Below, one piece after another: positions 1-12,300 of a stretch of DNA of 64,000 bases (position 1 is the first letter of the stretch; each line of letters opens with the position of its first letter). This stretch comes from Allium sativum (lineage: Eukaryota; Streptophyta; Magnoliopsida; Asparagales; Amaryllidaceae). The notes beneath the pieces are model-generated. The model saw nothing but the letters and a program-made list of their open reading frames with translations, did not search any database and was not told where the DNA came from. A program made the position numbers and the translations under genes. The DNA is taken from NCBI GenBank assembly GCA_030737875.1, contig CM060915.1, positions 905,890,677 to 905,954,676 of the forward strand, written 5' to 3'.

Positions 1-1461
1 ATTTGGTTTAAACTGAAATATAAGTTTTCGTTTTGGATTTTTAATTGAAATCTTTATGCGAATACTTTCGGAAATTATAATAGAAGTCAAATGTTAGGGT
101 ATTGATTTATGCTATATTTGAGATTTTATTATTTTTATAAATCGTTTGATTAAAGCGATATAAGTGTGTTGTTTTCAAAATTTAATATATTCGAAGTAGA
201 TATTTAAATTTTGATTTCGAATTTGAACTCGAGATTTCGTATAAACTATTTTATAAAGTGATTTATAAAATAATGACCACGGTGTGAAAAATGTAAACGA
301 TGGGTTGTTAAAGAGACCGGGATCGACTATTGTCATACTCTCTGCCAATACCGAAAACCACTTTAACAACTGTGTACGCGGTGGAGTTCTAGAATGAAGG
401 GGATGATTTGGCGAACGACTCCATTTTATTTTATTTCATATTAATTACGAGACCCTGACTACCTTGAGTCAGCTTGATGTGGCTAAAACAGAAGCTATGC
501 ACGGACCAAGTGAGGTCATACCTCTTATCGAGCACACTTCTTCGATATTATTCTATTACTGTTGAGATTCGATTTGGGCCCTTTTGATTATGGGAGTGTG
601 TATCGAGGTGGGCGGTAGTAGCTACTATGCGTTACCACCAGTCCGGCTCTGCAAACGGTGAATCCACCCTGGCATTCCTTGTGTGCCTTGTCACATGCCT
701 TATACGAGCCCACTACGACTTTGTTTTGTACTATTTTATATGGAGTGCCCTCTGATCAACCTCCAGTTTACAGAGGAATTACGGTACTGTATATACTATG
801 GGAATATATAAACGGTGTAAGGGTAATAATGGTAATCCCGCTTACGCTATTTTGATATTTTACCTTACTGGTAGACACTATTGTATATAGCGTATTATAC
901 TATATAGTATTAGTTTGACGGATCCTTAGAGGATGGTGGTCCCAAACATCCTTTAAGTTACTGATTGCATTTCATCGACCATTTCATTTGAGTTGATTTA
1001 CTTCCATGAGAATGTTAGTCCTGATCCGAGTTGTTTTGCATTATTGCTCGGGTCAGATTGAGAATTCCAGTCTTCGAGATTCACTATTGGAGTTGAAGTT
1101 TATATTGGCAATTGCTCACTTGTATCTACTCATTCTGTTGGTCCAGTCGTCCAGCTATTTCTTTCGTTTCTGTTTCAAATTGTTATCATTTGTTTATGTA
1201 TCTAAAATTCATTATTTAAGTCTCCCGCTGTATTATTTATGTAAAATCTGATGTAAAAATTTATTTAGTAGCTTCATGGACTACTATTGTATTTTGTATT
1301 TTCCGCTGTGAGATATTATATTACTCTGTATATGTGTCTGTGATCTGTGATTCTGTGATTTATTCTATTTACCTCAGAAGCTAATAACAATCTGTCATTT
1401 TGGACGGTTCGAGTTGACATGTGTTTGTCGATTCGGCACGGTCAAATGGCGGGTTGTTACA
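1..1461 (+). repeat. 5' LTR of element A (partial)
   Basis: Ends in GGGTTGTTACA immediately before a tRNA-Met primer site. It is nearly identical to 6360-6464 joined to 9335-10696. The short open frames inside it (such as 658-855 and 1006-1251) recur in the 3' copy and have no recognisable protein similarity. Confidence 0.9.
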
Positions 1462-1463
1462 TG

Positions 1464-1475
1464 TGGTATCAGAGC
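1464..1475 (+). promoter_or_regulatory. Primer binding site of A (initiator tRNA-Met)
   Basis: TGGTATCAGAGC two bases after the LTR end. It is the standard complement of the plant initiator tRNA-Met 3' end and the same 12-mer is used by elements B, D and E. Confidence 0.92.
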
Positions 1476-2812
1476 CAGGTTTTATCAAAGCTTTAGCCTA
1501 TGAGGTATAAGCTCATTAGAGATAGGGTAGTGATACCCTAGAATGAGTGGAATTAGTTTCAGAATCCTTCTTGAGAGAGCGTATTTTGAAAGTATAAATA
1601 GTTTTAAATGGTTTTAAATTGTTATTAAAACAAATATTTTGGTATATAAAATTTGTTTTGGTATTTAAATCTTCTTCTGAATTTCCTTTCCATTTGAATC
1701 TAACTTTGTGTGTAGATCCTCTTTGATTAGGTTCTTTCGTTCGTGCAGCTTTCAACTCGAATTTTATAACTTATTCTTGTTCATAAGAAGGTAAGAATTA
1801 GAAGGAGAGTATAATTCTTCCAGTGTGTTCAACCTTATCTAAATAAATGTTTGAAATAGATATATAGTTCTTTTGATATAATATTGAAATTCTTATATAT
1901 ATTTTTAGAAGATGTGTATTTGAAAATAACATTATGTTTGGTGATACCAATATTTGAAATGATTCGATGTTATACCTTAAGATTTTATATTTTATACACT
2001 ATATATTTATATAAGATTTAAAGATATAGATTTTGTAAGAAAATGATTTTTTCTTGGTTTAAATCTATAATGTTTTGCTTATAGTTATAAATATATGTAT
2101 ATATAGGAATTTAAAATTTTAAATAGGTTTCTAAAGATTCTAATTTGTGATGTATATATATGTTAAATTTATGGAATTAAACTAGTTTTATAATATTGAT
2201 AATTTGGGTTTGAAAAAGATTTTGGTATAGTATATAATAATATTGTTATATATTTGATTTAATAATATTATTGCATATTTATTAAGGATTGAATTTAAAT
2301 TTTAATACATAAATGAGTGGGGGAGAGATAAAATTTTCCCTACTTTAATTTTAATGATTTGAAATATATTATTTATAATATATGAGTTGAAAATTTAGTA
2401 TATATTCTGTTTAAATATAGAAAATGTTTTGAGTACTTATTTGACGTTAAAGTTGGCATATCGAATATCTAGTGATTTGGTGTATACGTCTGATCAACGT
2501 ATATGTTAAGTCCTATGTGTGTTAGATAGATATAAAGTCACACTCTGGTCGCTTGGAAATGATTCTGTTGATGACTGCAGCATCATCGATATCTATTCTC
2601 GGGTTTCGAAAGTGGGATATATATATATACAGCCAATCGAGACGTCGAGTGAGTACTTGAAATTATTTTGAAATATGTTTGAAAATATTTTAACTTTTGA
2701 TTTGTGGGTATATATATATATATATTTCAAATTATATATACGTATGATTATAGATATGAACCATTGGTTTAAATATATTTAGTTATTTAATTACTATTTT
2801 CCTACCTCGTTC

Positions 2813-2847
2813 CTTTTCGGGGACAAAAAGTTTTGAGTGGGGGAGAT
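2813..2847 (+). promoter_or_regulatory. Pre-PPT hairpin remnant and polypurine tract of A
   Basis: CTTTTCG-GGGA-CAAAAAG (2813-2830), one mismatch from the intact hairpin of E, then a purine tract GAGTGGGGGAGA before the LTR start TGTAACAACCC at 2848. The gap between hairpin and LTR is 17 bp, as in D and E. Confidence 0.8.
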
Positions 2848-5800
2848 TGTAACAACCCGTTATTTATAACGATTTAAATCGATATTTTTATTTTGAAAAT
2901 ATTCTATCGTTTTCCATAACGGGAATTTGTAATTTGATATACGTACAGTGAGATATAGCCGCTGTGAAAATTTCACTAGAAAATTTGAATGTTTGTCGAT
3001 CGCGCATTTTTCAGGGCAAAGCTGCGCATATCAGTTCAAATTTTAATGATTTTTAAATCTTTCCGAAACCAGTTCGGACAAACATGAAAATTATTCTATT
3101 CGTTGTCACGAATCCAACGGAAAAATCCGTTTCGCGAAAATCGGATGTTTTGATCTCTGTTTAATTGTTTTTCTGCCCAAATTTTACGTTTAAAGGGGTC
3201 CGTAATGCGTTTTTGAACGGAGCATCCTGGCACTGCAAATTTTATACCGTTGTGTCCGCCTGATCGTGCTGATTTCCGCAATATATTCATTTGTCAGTTT
3301 CGGTGTTCGGTTCGCGCTGAAATTGCGAATAGGCTTGTGCAGTTCATTTTTGAAACAAAGTCATTCGAGTTCGATGTGTCCCTGTTTCGATTCAGCATAT
3401 TTTTCTAACCGTTTTGGGTCTGCAAACCCAGTCTGTAATGTTCGCATGATGCTAGGAAAGACAATAATGTGAATAGCCTCATGTTTATAATATGTGAACC
3501 ATGCATGTGTTGTACCACTTTCTTCAAATTTGCAAAGTCATGTGACTTGTTTCCAAGCCATTCATGCATGCGTTGACATTAACATAAATTTGCCTTCCAC
3601 CTTCCATTTTAATTCTCTTTATATACGTTTCCATTACAATGTTTACACTTCCATTAATGCATGCAACACAAATTACCATGCACCTCATTTTATGCCTTCA
3701 TGTTTCCAAACCGGTGCTTTTACTGTCATTCCTTTGATCATTCAAAAGAGTGCGACAAAAAAGGGAAAAAAAGTGACTCTAGTTTGAACGTGTACTGCTA
3801 TTTATATCGATATAGTTCGCCTTTTATTTTCAAACGGTTCGTTTTCTTTTAAATTTAAAACTATTTCGTAATATATCAACAACCCGTTTTCTTTCCTTTC
3901 AATTTTGAAACCATTCAAACTTGGTTGCGTGCACGTCAGTGCGTTTTTTTTGAAATTGTAAAACCACACATTCAGATACTATATCCGTTCTAAATTCCAC
4001 TGTGTACCTATTCTCTCTCCCCTTTAACCGTTTCTTTCTTTTACTTAGTCCCCACGTTCTATGATATTCGATTTCCACTTCTTTTTTTTAAAAAAAAAAA
4101 TTTGGATTGCGTCCAAGCCTTCCAGTACCCATCTTTCTACTATTTATTTGCCATCGCCCGTCCTTTCTTAACTGATCCTCATTACTTTTTCTTCCATGAA
4201 AGAAAGTACCTGTTTCCTCAACCCTCTCTTCTTCAAAAAATGGACACGCCAGCTCATGATTTTTCCATCTCCTCAGCATTTCGCTTCACCCCTTCTGAAC
4301 CCATCCGCCTCCCTTCAACCGCGAGTTCCCATCAACCTCCACCGTGCTCAAGACCACTTGCGCCTCTTCCTGAAGTCCACTCTCCTGAGCCGAACCCACT
4401 AGCCCACCCGATCCCATCCGCCAGCACCCGACCGCACCTCCTCAAACCGACCGCGCCTGTATCCTCCTGTGCTGACCCCTCCTCAGTCTGCCCCTTCCTG
4501 CCAAGATCCGAACTTAAGACCGGAAGCCCGAATCCAACTGCTGATCCCTGTTGTACGCAATCAAAACCCCACTGACATGCCCAATGCCCCATTTTTTTGT
4601 TGTTTCCTTGCGTGAGTTGATGTTGTATGAGCGTGGGAATGTGTGTATCAGTGGGTTGGTTGTGTGTATAACTAGGTTGTGTGCGTGTTGTTCTTGCGTG
4701 GCGTGAGTTTTATCTGTGTGTGAGATCTGGCGTGAGTTTGTGTAAATGAATTATATTTGTGTATGAGTTGTGGTCTGTATATGGTAAGTTGTGTTGAATG
4801 TGTGTTGGGTGCGTGGTACTAGGTGAGTTAATGTAGAGTGTGTTTATGTATAGTGTGAGGTGTTTTTTAAATTCAATTGAAAAAAAATATGTAAACTTAT
4901 ATTTTAGTTTAAATATATATATATATATATACTTATAAAATTGATTTCGGTGTGCGCTAAATTTTAAATATATGTATATATGTTTTGTATTCGTAAATAA
5001 AAATATTTATATAATATTTTGTAAATGGTAGCGTTGGGTTTAAATTTGTTGAGTTTATTTTTGTGTTGAGTTTGCCGTCGAGTTCAAACCTGTTCAAAAC
5101 CCAATAGCCGATCCGTCCCAAAAACCCGATAACAGTACCGATCTGTCGAGAAATTTCCCCAACCATTTCTTACTATAATATAATAATATTGAGCGACCAT
5201 CTAGCTGAATCTATTCTGGATCTTGCCTTGAAGTTGTTGTTTCAATTCAGTGTCAGATTCATTTGTTTTTTCCAATCTGTGCCACGAAAGGTGAGTTTAT
5301 CTCACACCTGACTTACATTTTTCATGGATGTTAGATCAATAATGAACTGTTATATGAAATGTATAGAATTGCTTTGATAAATATGCACATTTCATATGTG
5401 ACACGATATATGCATATGACACGTAGTTGCACTGATGATATACATGCTGTGATCGTTGTTTGATACCTCTAGTTTAGGAGAAATCATTAAGGGTTGAAAT
5501 GATACATACCCGAGCGGACATTAGAATAGGGAAAAATCGTTATGATTGAAATGATAGACCTGAACGATTTTTTACAGAATTTGGGATCGTGGGTTGAAAT
5601 GATAGACCCGTAGGAATTTTATAAATCGCGGATTGAAATGATAAATATCCGTATCACTTGACCATATTGTAGAAAACTATATACGGACACCGTTGATCGT
5701 GTTTTCGAAGTAAATTAACTTGGAAATTTGAGTTTAAATAATAATTTTATATTTTATATTTTTATATTTATATTTTAAGTATTTTTAACTTTTATATATT

Positions 5801-6464
5801 AATATTTTCTTTAACCCTATTTTATATTATTTTAGGTTATATATGTTTATAATCTATTTCCTAATTATTATTAGAATTTTATAAACTTATATATTTATAT
5901 CTATTTATTTTCAAAGGTTAATTTCTTATATATATATATTCAAAATTTAAGTTATCTTTATTTATATTTTGCAAACTTTAAACACAAAGTTGGTTTAGGT
6001 AAAGATTTTGCGACTTAATTTCGACGTTTGAATTTGTAATAACAATGTTTGATTTTAATAATGAACTCATATGAGATATGAACTTGAATTCAAATTGAAT
6101 TGAACTTAAAGCGACTTAATGTGATTTAGAATATATGATTTTTATATATGGAATTGATTTTATAATCGTTTAGTTGAATTATGAAATTTGTGAAATCGAA
6201 TTTATAAGATGGTTTTAAACATATGATTTGAATTTTTCAATATGGAATTGTACGACTTGGTAAATAAGATATGATTTGTCGAATTTGAAATATAAGAGTT
6301 GAGTTGAATTTTAAGTAGCAAATTTGAATTGTATGACTTGAGTTATAAGATATGATACGATTTGGTTTAAACTGAAATATAAGTTTTCGTTTTGGATTTT
6401 TAATTGAAATCTTTATGCGAATACTTTCGGAAATTATAATAGAAGTCAAATGTTAGGGTATTGA

Positions 6465-9334
6465 TGTAACACCCCACCTCCGCCAGGGTAACTCTTGCAA
6501 GCACACTAGCTTTGGAGGGGCGTTAAACAAGGTAAACATGCATGCAGATATCACAAGACAGAACATATAAGTAAAACAGAGTAGTAAAGCAGCGGATAAA
6601 ACTAGCATTTCAAAACCATAGTTAAGTTACAACAAAGTACTTGGTCATTATTTTCCAACAAACAAAGTCTAGAGAAAAGCATAAACTGAAAAACTGAAAT
6701 ACATAAAGTACTATCCCCAAAGTGAAGTGATAAACCATAGCTAGCTCAATGTCCAAAACCGTACATGAGCAAATCCAGTAAGCAAGCTATAAAGATCCAA
6801 GCTAAGCTCCAATGTTTCCACCCTGAGGACCTGAGGGGGGAAAACGGAAGAAAAGAGGCGAAAGAAAACAGGTCAGTCAAAAAGACTGGTAAGCCCTAAC
6901 TACTATCAGTCCATGAACTAGTAAAGTTAACTGGCATGAGAAGCTGAGATGAACATAAGGATAACAACATACTGGCATGGTGATTAACTAACAAGATAGA
7001 TAAAGGTGTCTTCGCATAATCAAGGTTAAGTTTTGCACCACGGGTGTACTAGCATTCTAACATGTCAAGTAAAAAAACAAGAATTGATCCCTTGGCCCAA
7101 GCTTGGCCCAACATCATGAGGTGACCTAAATCAAGGTCCAACTACACGGTCTAGTTGATCGGCTCCCTATAAGCCTAACTCGTCAAGTGTCGGTGTCATA
7201 CGGCCCAAACATGAAATGTAGTTAACTGCGCTAGGTCCACCCTAGGGTGTATCAAGCCCTAGGGTGTCAACCTCGGACACAAATCAAGTATGCACAGTCT
7301 AGATCTACTGGTACACGTGCCTGATTTTCCAACTCCGGACTATGTGCACGACCATAGTCCGCCTGGACCAACACCGGCGTACCTACTCAGCCGTCGTTTT
7401 GGTCGCTTACATGTCAGCCCAGTAATCGTGCCCCACCCTAGCCTAGTCCCTAGGGTCTTATGATACTATCAAGAGGGTTACTGCTGAAAAGGACCACGCA
7501 ACTAGGGTTTCTTAACGGGTTAAATGTGGTTAACCCGATCCAAACGTGGATTAAATTGGTTAAGTGTACCCAAGGTTCATGACTTAACCCCGATTAACCC
7601 ATCAAGCCCAAATTGGTTAAGTATTAAGTGGACCATGACTTAACCCTAATCAGGAGGCATTAATTAACTTAATGTGCTTTAACCTCTCACATCAGACCTT
7701 GTTGTGGTTACTAGTTAAGCCGGGCGGGTCTGGGTAGCTTTACACCACAACTTGGTCTAACCTCGGGTTCGAGCACAACATGACCAACTTCTCACATTGG
7801 GTCCTATTGTTTGTAGCCACTAGTTAAGCCGGGCGGGTCCGGGTAGATTTATGCTACAAACTCAACCCAACCTCGAGTTGGCCACACTCATATTTTCTAA
7901 GTGTCATGTCCCTTATGTTTCCAAAACATAATTACAAGCTAACATATCATGTCATGTTATAAAAATCATGTTCATGTCATAATGTTACCCAACCCCAACG
8001 TAATCCCATCGTTTACATAATCGCAACAACGCATAAAGGATAAAATAGAGAACTTGGCATAATCATGACATAAAGGTGTTAAAGCCACAAGTTAACATGG
8101 TGGCATATGAAATGTACATATGTTCATATACTTGCATATTGCATTATTAGGCTTCAAAAGTATGCATAAAACCAAACTTAGCATATAAGTGATACATGGT
8201 GACAAATGACATGTAGAAGTTGCTAGGAGTTCGCATTTAGCCTCACATGCAAGTTATCATAAGGGATATGATAAATTCCATGTTGCCAAAATGCAACCTT
8301 TAACATAAAGCTTTAAGCTTTAAGCTCACAAACTCAAGTTTAACTTGCATAACATGATAACATGTGTATACTGATCAACCCAAACTTGCATAGCATAGCA
8401 ACATGTGTCATACATAATGATTGAACCAACTTGCATAACATAATGATCAACCAAACTTGCATATCATAATGATCAACCCCAAACTTGCATCATTCATTTA
8501 ACTTTATGGTTAAAAAAGAAAGTAGAAAAGGGCTTACAATGCTATGAAGACACAATGAATATTTATTATAAAGATTGAGACGAAGCCCTTATGCAATCAC
8601 CAAAAAACCCAAATATGAAAGCTCCAAATGAAAAACCCTTGCTTTGTAATAGAAATGTTGCAACTTGTCTTGAATGCAAACTAAGAACACTCATACAAGC
8701 TTGAAAACACTTGTATGAACTCAAAATCTCTCATATAAATAAACTTAGAAATTTTAGCATGAGAGTGGAGGCCATGAGAGGAACAAATTTGGCATAGTTT
8801 AGTTGTAGAGTTGAATAATGATGATTTAGGCTAGGCTTAGGGATCCTTTTATAGAAGATTAGGATAGTATTAGCCATAGGATTAACCCTAGATCCAATCC
8901 GAGCCATCAAATCACGTCACAAGCCTCCAAAACAGGTCCAAACAGCACAATTAAGTGCACTAGGCCGACCTGGCCGACCAGGGAGGTCGACCCCGAGGTC
9001 GACTCTAGTGTCGACCTGGTTGGGGGGGAGGTCGACTCTAGTGTCGACCCCCCAGTCGACCTGTCTGGGCGGGAGTTTTCCCGCCCAGTCTGTTTTGGCT
9101 GAATTTGAATTCTAAATTCAAATCCGAACAGTTTTTGAACTTGTAATTTTCTGAAAACTTCGTCGGGCTTTTTCTTGGTCATACGGACTCCGATTTTCGA
9201 AAACTCAGACTCTATTTCGCGTATTTTTCCGAGACGAACGCAATGGCACAGCCCGTTCCTTTGATTCAGATTTTATCATTTAATTCTGCCTCGATTTATG
9301 TTATAACATGTTATTAAAAATACGGGTTGTTACA
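6465..9334 (-). mobile_element. Solo LTR C, D-related family, inserted in A
   Basis: 2870 bp bounded by TGTAACACCCC and GGGTTGTTACA and flanked by the perfect 5-bp duplication ATTGA (6460-6464 and 9335-9339). Read on the minus strand it aligns with the LTR of element D: the opening about 250 bp, the GTCGAC cluster, the sequence around the TATA box, repeated ATGCAAGTT motifs, and the GCCCGGACCCG-type repeats all occur in the same order. No primer site or internal sequence is present, so it is a solo LTR left by LTR-LTR recombination. Divergence from D is substantial, so it is a related family rather than the same copy. Confidence 0.88.
8846..9088 (-). promoter_or_regulatory. LTR promoter module of C (E2F-like palindrome, GTCGAC array, TATA)
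   Basis: In LTR sense: an inverted repeat GGCGGGAAAA.../...CCCGCC (9088-9067), then six GTCGAC hexamers at 9055, 9043, 9031, 9010, 8998 and 8986 (spacing 12, 12, 21, 12, 12), then a TATAAAAG box at 8853-8846, about 133 bp after the array. The same layout is seen in D. That it is a promoter is inferred from the TATA box and position in the LTR. Confidence 0.7.
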
Positions 9335-12300
9335 ATTGATTTATGCTATATTTGAGATTTTATTATTTTTATAAATCGTTTGATTAAAGGATATAAGTGT
9401 GTTGTTTTCAAAATTTAATATATTCGAAGTAGATATTTAAATTTTGATTTCGAATTTGAACTCGAGATTTCGTATAAACTATTTTATAAAGTGATTTATA
9501 AAATAATGACCACGGTGTGAAAAATGTAAACGATGGGTTGTTAAAGAGACCGGGATCGACTATTGTCATACTCTCTGCCAATACCGAAAACCACTTTAAC
9601 AACTGTGTACGCGGTGGAGTTCTAGAATGAAGGGAATGATTTGGCGAACGACTCCATTTTATTTTATTTCATATTAATTACGAGACCCTGACTACCTTGA
9701 GTCAGCTTGATGTGGCTAAAACAGGAGCTATGCACGGACATGAGGTCATACCTCTTATCGAGCACACTTCTTCGATATTATTCTATTACTGTTGAGATTC
9801 GATTTGGGCCCTTTTGATTATGGGAGTGTGTATCGAGGTGGGCGGTAGTAGCTACTATGCGTTACCACCAGTCCGGCTCTACAAACGGTGAATCCACCCT
9901 GGCATTCCTTGTGTGCCTTGTCACATGCCTTATACGAGCCCACTACGACTTTGTTTTGTACTGTTTTATATGGAGTGCCCTCTGATCAACCTCCAGTTTA
10001 CGGAGGAATTACGATACTGTATATACTATGGGAATATATAAACGGTGTAAGGGTAATAATGGTAATCCCGCTTACGCTATTTTGATATTTTACCTTACTG
10101 GTAGACACTATTGTATATAGCGTATTATACTATATAGTATTAGTTTGACGGATCCTTAGAGGATGGTGGTCCCAAACATCCTTTAAGTTACTGATTGCAT
10201 TTCATCGAACATTTCATTTGAGTTGATTTACTTCCATGAGAATGTTAGTCCTGATCCGAGTTGTTTTGTTTTGCATTATTGCTCGGGTCAGATTGAGAAT
10301 TCTAGTCTTCGAGATTCACTATTGGAGTTGAAGTTTATATTGGCAATTGCTCACTTGTATCTACTCATTCTGTTGGTCCAGTCGTCCAGCTATTTCTTTC
10401 GTTTCTGTTTCAAATTGTTATCATTTGTTTATGTATCTAAAATTCATTATTTAAGTCTCCCGCTGTATTATTTATGTAAAATCTGATGTAAAAATTTATT
10501 TAGTAGCTTCATGGACTACTATTGTATTTTGTATTTTCCGCTGTGAGATATTATATTACTCTGTATATGTGTCTATGATCTGTGATTCTGTGATTTATTC
10601 TATTTACCTTAGAAGCTAATAACAATCTGTCATTTTGGACGGTTCGAGTTGACATGTGTTTGTCGATTCGGCACGGTCAAATGGCGGGTTGTTACAAAAC
10701 TCGCTATGTTTATAAACAACATCCAACTTGATTTTAAAGTAAAAAAAATCCTTTTGAAAGTAAGGATAATCGTAAGACCGATCCACACATAAACACAGAT
10801 GGTTTTTACCTTACGAATACCCAAAACAATTTGAAATCATATCTTATTTTGATATTATAATAGTGTCTAAATACAAATAAATAACAAACTAGCGGAACGC
10901 TTGCATCTCACGTTCCACATACATGGTATACAATCAAAACCACGGGCTCTTATTGGAGATTGGATTTCGAATACGACAAGGTATGAAACCACCTGCCAAT
11001 AGTGTATATCTAGAGGGGAATACACTGGGTTCAACAAGAACATCTTGCAACCTGGCCACACATGACCGACCACTCATTTTGCTTGAGTGTATCGAATGTA
11101 TGTCACCAACGGTTGGGCTCAAACCATCGTTTTGCCAAAAAGGGACAGCATGGAAATAGATTAAAGAAGAAAATAGATTTTCTCTAGATAGATGTAATAC
11201 ACCGTATTTGGGAGCGACCCACATAGCCATCGTGCCAACCCGATTTTTGTCATTTCCAGATTGAAGAGGCATGAGGTTTAACACTACCTTTAGAACAACA
11301 TATCACCATTCAATTTGAATGCCACATCGTCATATCCGTCAAATCACTAATTGACGTCCACAAAAACATTATGGGAATTAAGCTAAGAAAAGAGTCTTCT
11401 CCGCAACCAACAGAGATACGTTTGTAGAGATCAATGTACGTGACTCTTAAGAAGTACTCTGTTGGACATCTATCCATATAAGTCATTCAGGAACAGATGA
11501 ACCAAAGGTAACCTCCTACTATATCCTAGGCATCACCCTAGAGATCAGTAGCGAGTAGTCCATGCAAATCCGTAGATTTCAACCATGACAGAACCCCAGT
11601 ATATCTCCACGTTGACTCAGAGATTTTAAGTGGTTCTTCCATTTATGAAGATTAATGATCTTCGATTTGCTTCATCTTGATCAGCATCTGATATCATCCA
11701 TATTTTCGTATTTGTTGGTCGGAGTGGTATTCGAATAATAATTCGATCCCGGTCTTTCTGTACCGACAATCGTATTGGCCAAATTTGATAGCTGGTTATT
11801 TAACTATCAAATAAACAACCTTTCAATCATAAAAATAAAATAATTTACTAGTTCAATACTCAGCATCACTTGGCTTCTTTAATTAAAAATATTCATTTAA
11901 TAAATCTCAAAATCTTTTAATAATTCAAATATACCTTTTCACTTCTTATTTTAAAATATTTTATTTTTAATATGTGACGATATACAATTGACAATCATTT
12001 TCATCACATTATTCATTATCTAAAACTGGGAAAATAGTTTAACTTAATATTTCATAAAATAACCTTTACGAAAATTTCTTTTGTTTCATTACTTGAAAAC
12101 AATAGCCCACACTTATATTTTAGAATAAAACCGTTCTAATTCTCATTTCCTTACTTCGAAAATATCGTTACGCTTTCACACAATCACCTTTTCATTTCCG
12201 TTACTCTGGAAATCTCATTATATATGTATTTCAACCTTCTATTTCCTTTTTCTTTGGAAATATCTTTTTATTTCTAATCCATGTATTTCTGTACTTCAAC

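Larger units (their letters stand above)
1462..2847 (+). other. Non-coding internal region of element A
   Basis: About 1.4 kb, AT-rich, with no frame resembling gag, protease, RT or integrase. It contains a roughly 145-bp block (about 2470-2617) clearly similar to 18088-18226 in element E, including a stem TGATG/CATCA (2569-2573 with 2581-2585) enclosing A plus the palindrome CTGCAG. The rest is poly-A/T and TA runs. Presumably the region holds only the RNA signals needed for mobilisation by proteins supplied in trans. Confidence 0.75.
1..10696 (+). mobile_element. LTR element A, non-autonomous, 5' end cut by window
   Basis: A Ty3/gypsy-like LTR element with very long LTRs and a 1386-bp internal region lacking any gag or pol similarity. 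The window opens inside its 5' LTR: base 1 aligns with about 6360 in the 3' LTR. The full 3' LTR, with nested insert C removed, is about 4.98 kb. Primer site, polypurine tract and TGTAACA/TGTTACA ends are present. By eye the LTR copies differ only by a few bases and small indels (3 bp near 9739, 5 bp near 10268), so insertion looks recent. The 3' flank AAACT (10697-10701) continues element B exactly where B's other LTR reads AAACTCAC (34531), so A is inserted in B. The 5' TSD lies outside the window. Confidence 0.88.
2848..10696 (+). repeat. 3' LTR of element A, interrupted by solo LTR C
   Basis: Starts TGTAACAACCCG, ends GGGTTGTTACA. The uninterrupted LTR is 2848-6464 plus 9340-10696, with ATTGA duplicated at the junction. 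A GC-rich stretch at about 4100-4590 contains a 157-codon proline- and serine-rich open frame (4102-4575). It has no recognisable domain and probably belongs to the LTR's transcribed leader rather than a gene. A TA run at 4914-4931 and AT-rich DNA follow. Confidence 0.88.

Noticed and set aside
4102..4575. 157-codon plus-strand open frame, proline/serine-rich
   Set aside because: Lies inside the 3' LTR of element A in a GC-rich leader; low-complexity composition, no domain, overlapping frames on both strands are equally open.
10934..11284. 116-codon minus-strand frame, partly similar to 34680-34910
   Set aside because: The similarity exists because both are in the two LTRs of B; the frame is broken differently in each.
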